Source: Xanthobacteraceae bacterium
GTDB lineage: Bacteria > Pseudomonadota > Alphaproteobacteria > Rhizobiales > Xanthobacteraceae
DNA length: 6,512 bases
Reading direction: 5' to 3'
NCBI GenBank assembly: GCA_030037185.1
Contig: JASHRR010000869.1
Location: forward strand, 1-6,512
In this document: one piece after another, positions 5,298-6,512 of the stretch
How positions within the stretch are numbered: the stretch's first letter is position 1
Layout: each line of letters begins with the position of its first letter
The notes under the pieces: model-generated
Databases searched by the model: none
What the model saw: only the letters and a program-made list of their open reading frames with translations
What the model was told of the DNA's origin: nothing
Program-made: the position numbers and the translations under genes

Positions 5298-6366
5298 GCA
5301 GTCATGCCTGTCCATTGTCGTCACCGGCGGCGCCGGGTTCATCGGCTCGCATTTGTGCGACCGGCTGGTGCGCCGGGGACATTACGTGATCTGCATCGAT
5401 AATCTCTACACCGGAAGTTTGGACAACATTCGACCCCTCAGGCAGCATCCGCGATTTCGCTTTCTCCAGCATGACGTCCGCGACCCGCTCGATCTCCCCG
5501 AGCCGGTGCACCAAATCTACAATCTGGCTTGCGCCGCTTCGCCCCGGCATTACCAGCGCGATCCCGTCGGTACCCTGCAGACATGCGTCATCGGCGCATT
5601 CAACGTGCTCAATCTCGCGCGCCGTAAATCGGCGCGCGTGCTGCAGGCCTCGACGAGCGAGGTCTACGGCGATCCGCAAACCCATCCACAGGCCGAGGAT
5701 TATCTGGGGCACGTCAATCCGGTCGGTCCTCGCGCCTGTTATGACGAGGGCAAGCGCGCCGCCGAAACGCTGTTCTTCGATTTTCGCCGCAGCCACGGCG
5801 TGCCAATCAAGATCTCGCGCATCTTCAACACCTACGGTCCGCGCATGATGGAGAACGATGGTCGCGTCGTCTCCAATTTCGTGGTCCAGGCCTTGCGCAA
5901 CGAACCGTTGACGATCTACGGCAACGGCGAACAGACCCGATCCTTCTGCTATATCGACGACCTCACCTTCGGCCTCGAGCTGATGATGGCGAGCGACGAT
6001 CACGTGACCGGACCATGCAACCTCGGCAATCCGCACGAGGTCACCATCGGCCAGATCGCCGATCTCGTTGTCGAGCTCACCGGATCGGCCTCACCCATTA
6101 CCTATAAGCCGCTGCCGCAGGACGACCCGAAACGCCGCCGTCCCGCGATCGAGCGCGCAATGAGGCTGCTCGGCTGGCAGCCACGCGTTTCGCTTGAAAA
6201 CGGACTGAAAGCCACGATCCGCTATTTCAGTCTCAAGCTGTTCGGGCAGCAAAGTCCATCGCTCGCGCCGATCTCCTATCACCCAATGCCGCCGGAGCGA
6301 AAACGCCCCAAGCCCGCGATCAACGCGCATAACGGTCTGGCCGCGGTGGCGCCTTCGCAGGATTAG
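5242..6366 (+). CDS. UDP-glucuronate decarboxylase (UDP-xylose synthase)
   Basis: A 374-residue extended SDR that oxidises UDP-glucuronate at C4, decarboxylates it and reduces the product to UDP-xylose in the cytoplasm. Seen: NAD motif TGGAGFIG (28-35), Asp53 after strand 2, AASPRHYQRDP (98-108), STSEVYGDPQTHPQ (137-150), VNPVGPRACYDEGKR (158-172) with catalytic Tyr167 and Lys171, RIFNTYGPRM (193-202), DGRVVSNFVVQAL (206-218), QTRSFCYIDDL (231-241) and DDPKRRRP (294-301). These are diagnostic of UXS. Thr138, Ser139, Glu140 and Arg299 align, from memory, with catalytic residues of human UXS1. Compared with usual bacterial UXS (about 310-340 residues) it has a 22-residue polar N-terminal extension and a Pro/basic C-terminal tail after about residue 330. 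The last visible gene of the operon, it probably supplies xylose donor to one of the adjacent glycosyltransferases (inference). Confidence 0.93.
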   Translation: MPKPEIDRRQRDGAENAKTQSCLSIVVTGGAGFIGSHLCDRLVRRGHYVICIDNLYTGSLDNIRPLRQHPRFRFLQHDVRDPLDLPEPVHQIYNLACAASPRHYQRDPVGTLQTCVIGAFNVLNLARRKSARVLQASTSEVYGDPQTHPQAEDYLGHVNPVGPRACYDEGKRAAETLFFDFRRSHGVPIKISRIFNTYGPRMMENDGRVVSNFVVQALRNEPLTIYGNGEQTRSFCYIDDLTFGLELMMASDDHVTGPCNLGNPHEVTIGQIADLVVELTGSASPITYKPLPQDDPKRRRPAIERAMRLLGWQPRVSLENGLKATIRYFSLKLFGQQSPSLAPISYHPMPPERKRPKPAINAHNGLAAVAPSQD

Positions 6367-6512
6367 CCATGGTTACTTGACCATATTCCGCGGGCGCTCC
6401 TGTTGGCCATCGACGCCCTTGCTCTTGCTCCTGCGCCACCGCGGTTCACGGCCGATCCGCGAAAAAGACGCCGGAGACGATGGCAAAGACCGGCAGAAGG
6501 ACCGCGCACGAC
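6367..6512. other. Downstream region without a complete gene
   Basis: 146 bases after the decarboxylase stop. There is a weak hairpin: ATGGT at 6369-6373 pairs with ACCAT at 6380-6384. It is only five GC-poor pairs and lacks a T run, so it is not a convincing intrinsic terminator. CTTGCT occurs twice in tandem (6418-6429), and CCGCGG occurs at 6388-6393 and 6439-6444. No promoter, tRNA or repeat array is visible. The right end may contain a convergent gene end, listed separately. Confidence 0.5.
6446..6511 (-). CDS. Possible 3' end of a convergent membrane-protein gene (partial)
   Basis: Read on the minus strand from the right edge, one frame encodes a hydrophobic stretch (VLLPVFAIVSGVFF) followed by ADRP and a TGA (complement of 6446-6448). 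Third codon positions in this frame are mostly G or C (17 of 21), as in the real genes. The segment looks like the end of a transmembrane helix, loosely like the PVFAALL...GE region of EamA/DMT transporters, but those normally carry another helix afterwards. Only 21 codons are visible, so this is a tentative call. The alternative is a + strand gene starting at ATG 6480 with GGAG at 6473-6476. Confidence 0.28.
   Translation of the reverse strand, partial: SCAVLLPVFAIVSGVFFADRP

Noticed and set aside
6369..6384. Short inverted repeat after the last gene as a terminator.
   Set aside because: Only five base pairs, AT-containing, with no following T tract; too weak for an intrinsic terminator.
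6480..6512. ATG at 6480 with GGAG at 6473-6476 as a new + strand gene start.
   Set aside because: Only 11 codons are visible, the spacing is short (three bases), and the opposite strand shows a more protein-like hydrophobic frame; undecidable here.
1..6512. CRISPR arrays, tRNA/rRNA genes, insertion sequences and phage genes.
   Set aside because: No spaced repeat units, cloverleaf-like segments, transposase motifs or terminal inverted repeats were seen; the DNA is almost entirely accounted for by coding sequence.

Overview
The window is a GC-rich, densely packed piece of a surface-polysaccharide or oligosaccharide biosynthesis operon. Strong G/C preference at codon third positions, protein style and gene combination suggest an alphaproteobacterium, most likely Rhizobiales/Hyphomicrobiales (Bradyrhizobium, Methylobacterium or similar). 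That placement is inference from gene content and codon use, not from a marker gene.

Layout on the + strand: (1) 2-628, the C-terminal two thirds of an NAD-dependent sugar-nucleotide epimerase resembling dTDP-L-rhamnose 4-epimerase, cut by the window edge; (2) 625-1701, a CDP-paratose 2-epimerase (CDP-tyvelose epimerase)-type SDR; (3) 1698-2975, a radical SAM enzyme with an N-terminal B12-binding-like domain and a natural run of six histidines just before its iron-sulfur cysteines; (4) 2972-3034, a 20-codon ORF that exactly bridges the only gap in the operon; (5) 3031-4128 and (6) 4119-5255, two tandem CgeB-like glycosyltransferases; (7) 5242-6366, a UDP-glucuronate decarboxylase (UDP-xylose synthase). 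The last 146 bases hold no complete gene. They may contain the 3' end of a convergent membrane-protein gene.

Every junction overlaps by 4, 10 or 14 bases, so the genes are almost certainly one translationally coupled transcript whose promoter lies upstream of the window. No promoter and no convincing terminator is visible.

Working model (inference): three SDR enzymes supply modified sugar nucleotides, among them probably UDP-xylose and an epimerised deoxysugar. The radical SAM/B12 enzyme performs an unusual carbon-centred step on a sugar or sugar lipid, for example C-methylation or ring chemistry. The two glycosyltransferases add the residues to a growing glycan. From memory and unchecked, this matches a conserved rhizobial cassette called the 'rhizo-twelve system' in TIGRFAM naming of its B12-radical SAM member. 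Its product is, to my knowledge, not characterised, and this is the most interesting content of the window.
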